A stretch of 64,000 nucleotides of DNA. It comes from Climacium dendroides (lineage: Eukaryota > Streptophyta > Bryopsida > Hypnales > Climaciaceae). This document shows positions 60,701 to 64,000 of the stretch, piece by piece (position 1 is the first letter of the stretch; every line of letters begins with the position of its first letter). The DNA is taken from positions 19,328,001-19,392,000 of the forward strand of contig OX467088.1 of assembly GCA_950106755.1 (NCBI GenBank), written 5' to 3'. Both the position numbers and the translations under genes were made by a program. The notes under the pieces are model-generated. The model was not told where the DNA came from. It was given only the letters and a program-made list of their open reading frames with translations, and did no database searches.

Positions 60701-63700
60701 AATGCAAGGTCAACAATAGTACATGCCCACGTGTATCCAACAGCATGATGACTCCCCGGAGACAAAAAGGCCATTAAGGTGACTACAGGCAAAGACCTTA
60801 TAAGCCCTGTACCAACATGGGCATGCAAGAGAAAATGATGGAATTATTTTGTACATTGGAAAACGCTTGTGAAGCAAAATGAAAGTGGTTAGGTTGTTTT
60901 GCGGGATACAATGAAGTAATTATAAATTTCGAAGGTGAAGGTAGTAGGAGACTATTAGTGTAACCAAGGTGAATACAAAACCCATTTGATTTATACAAAG
61001 ATTCTAAGCTCACATGGATCCACAATCATTAGAATTACTGTCGTCCAAATTAATTTCACAGATCTCTATACACTGATTTGTCCTATTGGTAGTGCATATT
61101 ACAAAATGAATTTGCACATGGTCATACAAGGGAGAAATATTTTCACCATTGATATTTGGATGGTTCTTCAACAAAAATAGCACTAGCACAAAAATAATAG
61201 GTAAAAATAATCCTCCCTCATAAAAATACATGCACATCATAACGCGCACTAATAGGACAAATCAGTGTAGTTGCAAACAAAATCAAAGGTCATTGCAGTA
61301 CTGCATGCTCACCCGACCATAGACAAGGAGAGAGGCAAAGTGGCTAGTACCTCGCAGTGAAATGTTTGTTGGAGCCCAGGATGAGCTTGCAAGTTTGGTG
61401 ACTCTTTGCAAAATCCACCAGAACCTTTTTCACCTGGATTCCAGGCAGGATCTCTACCTCCAACTTTATCTGTGATTTGGAGAAATTAATACTATCAGAC
61501 AAGCCCGAAGACCAGCGTGAATGAAGAGTGATTCTACTAACTATACCGAAAGAATGCAGATAGGAAGTGCTATCCTTCATGCCGGGTGGAAGTAGACATA
61601 ATGACACAAATGACTATGAGATTCATTTGTTAGTGACCCCAAAATGAAGATTTATTTTGACAAGGAGAGAAAACCTCGGCAATGCCACGGTTGCTACGAT
61701 GTTAAGTGTTGGTTGCAAGAATGACAGTCAAGACGCACTTGTTTCAGATTGCATAGGCCCTCGTAGATTGTAAGAAATTCTCGAAGAGTGTTTGCAAGCT
61801 GCTCAAAATGTTCCTCGCCCTCCCTGGCTGTAGTCGCTGTCAGCACAACAGTTTCAATAAGCGCTTCAGCTTCTCAATTCATTCGGATAGCGTACCCCTC
61901 AATTCTGAGGTGGAAGAAATGACACAAATAGACTGCAATTTGGGGTTTTGATCGGCTCCATAAACACCGTTTGCTCTCCATTGTTTGTTAGGACAACATT
62001 CTATAACCTAGAGATTTCCTTCCTTAGTCCTTCTATGATAGTTCACCAGAGGATGGTATATCCTTAAATATTATTTGCTCAGGGTTCATGAAAGAGGACA
62101 CTGACACAAACACCTCACTAGCAGGGTCCCTAATATTTTCACAGAAGGCAAAGAAAATCTTCTAAAAATAGTCAATAATGTTATGAATGAGAAAAAACGA
62201 GCAACTTTCAAGTGAGGATTGGGTGCTCACCAAATCATGCCACTTAGAGTATAACCACTAGACCTTCAAGTCACTCCCTCTAACTGAAAATCTTTCTACT
62301 AGGAGGCCAAAGCAACCCCAGTTTGGCAGGGAATGTGTAAAGAGGCAGGGAATCTGTTGCATGACTACAGTAGAGGCCAAGCTCTACAGCACCAGATTTC
62401 CACCAACACCTTCAGTTCTCGCAGACAGGCTCACGGCAGATCTAAAATAGAACGTTGACGTGGCTGTTCTACAGCTGGAAGCAAATCCTATTTGAAAGGA
62501 TGACTGCTTCACTGTATACCTGAATACCGGCATTACCTTCCGCAGGAAATTCTCGTGCACAGTACAGTAACAAGCATGGTCCTATAGCTCAAAGGGCAAG
62601 AGCAATGTGCTGGCTTCCAAGTCTAAATGTATCCCCCGACCCATTTCGGCATTTGATCCAGTCCGTCCTTTAAGGCTTAATCCAGCACCTTCCTACAGAC
62701 ACTTCTGTTTGCGAATTGACCCTGCTGTCAAGAATGCTGTTTAAAGATCGACGAAAATCACGCACACGAAGGAACTGAGTGGAAAGAGGAATAGCTACAC
62801 TAGAGAAGTGGCATGGTCTAAAATTGTACCACAATAAGGATTGGTATTGACTTCTCGAAAGCAGCAGTCGCGAATTGACAGCTTCCAGAACACTACAGTG
62901 CTACGACTTCCAACATTGGCTCAAATCCCATGACGACGACTGTACTGGGATTCCGCCCAACTTTGATAAATCAAAACTATTGGAACAATAGTCAATTTTT
63001 TGGCTCTGGATTGAAGGGGAGGCCTCACATGGACAGGAGCTACCTTGAGGAAATTTGAATAGCTACGTACTCCAAAAGCCAGCCGTGCTACAGGGACAAA
63101 GTCTTTCTTAATGTACCAGTAGTTGCTGGTTTGGTTTGGTTTCTGGGTGCGGGATTCTCTCCTACACTTGCTCTTGGGACAGGGATGTTGAGACTCGGCA
63201 GATTCCAGAACACTACTATGACTTCCAACTTTGTCCAAAATATCTAACTACGACGACCGTATTGCGCTTTTGTCCCAACTTTGATAGATCAAAACTATTT
63301 GTACAATAGTCAATTTGTTGACACGCCTTGCATCGACAGAAGTTATTCTACGCTGGGGAAGTTTCAATGGCTCGCTTATTCCAATAGCAAGCCAGTGCTA
63401 CAGCGACAGAGCCTCTCGTGCGTGTCTGTTTCCCAGGTGCGAGATTCTCTGCTACATTACGGGACGAAGATGTGCGCCTTGGCAGCTTCCAGAACACTAC
63501 CATGACTTCCAACTTTGGCCAAAATCCCATTCCGATGACTGTACTGCGACTTTGCCCAACCTTGATAGATCAAAACTACTTGTACAGCAGTCAAATTGAA
63601 TTCGTTTGGTTTCCAAGTGCGAGATTCTCTGCTACATTAGGTCTTGACACGAAGATGTTAAGACCAATAAATCTGCCGTGAGAGGCGAAGAAGATGCTAT

Positions 63701-63953
63701 TGAGTGAGGGTTTTGAATTGCGAGTACCTGAATGGATTGGGAACGCCGAGACATGGAACGCAACAATATGATCACCAGGCTTGGCCAGGTCCAGTATGGT
63801 CCATGCCAGCATTTCCCGGCAAGTGGCGTTCAGCTTCATCCCCACGAGAAGCTTGTGCCCGCCTGGCGATGGAATTCGGCTCTCGGAAAGAACGGCGTCG
63901 CTTTCCAGACGCAACTCCATCTCCAGTTGCTCCAACACCGACTCGGAAACCAT
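54771..63953 (-). CDS. Receptor-like cytoplasmic kinase with N-terminal USP domain
   Basis: Twelve minus-strand exons join with consistent phases to 910 residues: 63728..63953, 61739..61836, 61351..61469, 60565..60668, 59393..59949, 58146..58656, 57200..57451, 56798..56961, 56300..56379, 56029..56176, 55520..55669 and 54771..55094. The N-terminus is a USP-like domain ([69 protein letters not shown]). A Ser/Pro-rich linker follows ([13 protein letters not shown]). The kinase domain starts near residue 535: Gly-loop [12 protein letters not shown], lysine in [18 protein letters not shown] (Asp near 662), SDFGLAKW (Asp near 680), [11 protein letters not shown] and [16 protein letters not shown]. 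All catalytic motifs are present, so activity is expected. No transmembrane segment or signal peptide is seen. Upstream of the chosen ATG the frame stays open to the window edge (PRQPRTPSRLSNCGE), so the true start may lie outside. Confidence 0.92.
62861..63665. repeat. About 2.5 tandem copies of a roughly 300-bp repeat in kinase intron 1
   Basis: Units begin near 62880, 63199 and 63482 with CAGcTTCCAGAACACTAC, followed by GACTTCCAACTTTGgCcAAAAT, then CCCAACtTTGATAgATCAAA, then GCTACAGcGACA and GTGCGaGATTCTCTGCTAC. Spacings are about 319 and 283 bp. The third unit is truncated. It sits within the 1.9-kb intron between the first two USP exons. Confidence 0.75.
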
Positions 63954-64000
63954 CTCCCCGCAATTGGACAACCTGCTGGGCGTTCTCGGCTGCCGCGGTT

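Noticed and set aside
62230..62640. tRNA-like stretches (TCTAGTGGTTATACTC on the minus strand near 62260, TATAGCTCAAAGGGCAAGAGC near 62585)
   Set aside because: They resemble tRNA A-box regions but no cloverleaf or matching acceptor stem could be formed; at most tRNA-derived SINE debris.
1..64000. CRISPR arrays, operons, bacterial promoters
   Set aside because: No array of spaced direct repeats, and the genes are eukaryotic with introns.

Overview
This window looks like nuclear DNA of a land plant. The genes have spliceosomal GT-AG introns, plant-type ribosomal proteins eL32 and eL36, a plant alkaline/neutral invertase (GH100), a plant receptor-like cytoplasmic kinase with an N-terminal universal-stress-protein (USP) domain, telo-box-like TTAGGG(TT) motifs near the ribosomal protein genes, and a decayed plastid psbF-psbL-psbJ insertion. 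Very AT-rich gene deserts, an intronless E2-F-box fusion gene and a Tc1-like transposon relic would fit a seed-free plant such as a bryophyte, but the sequence alone does not fix the species.

Layout. (1) 359-1662 (minus) holds a small two-exon candidate gene. (2) About 2340-26407 is a very large inverted repeat. Its inner arms (3481-13117 and 15537-25173, about 9.64 kb each, related by x -> 28654-x) appear essentially identical. Each carries an intact eL32 gene, a convergently oriented 8-exon zinc alcohol dehydrogenase, a dead Tc1-like transposon and small foldback elements. Outside them are diverged outer arms of about 1.1 kb. The 2.4 kb spacer (13118-15536) contains a third, decayed eL32 copy whose second intron holds a 226-bp CACTA-type MITE. 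(3) 29100-29432 and 43337-43669 are two intronless eL36 genes differing by one base, with diverged flanks. (4) Between them are an intronless 656-codon E2-like/F-box fusion gene (32021-33991, minus), short tandem repeats, and a gene-poor AT-rich stretch (34620-43160) with degenerate repeats and the plastid fragment. (5) About 45022-50644 (plus) is an alkaline/neutral invertase whose first exon is unclear, followed by a degenerate minisatellite. (6) 54771 to beyond 63953 (minus) is a 12-exon USP-protein kinase gene, probably running to or past the right edge.

The genes do not form an operon-like pathway; this is a eukaryotic neighbourhood of independent units. The unusual features are structural: a two-age palindrome carrying duplicated housekeeping genes, a ribosomal gene pair with conserved coding and diverged flanks, and the E2-F-box fusion. 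All exon boundaries were deduced by eye from GT-AG signals, reading-frame phase and family knowledge; nothing was aligned by software.
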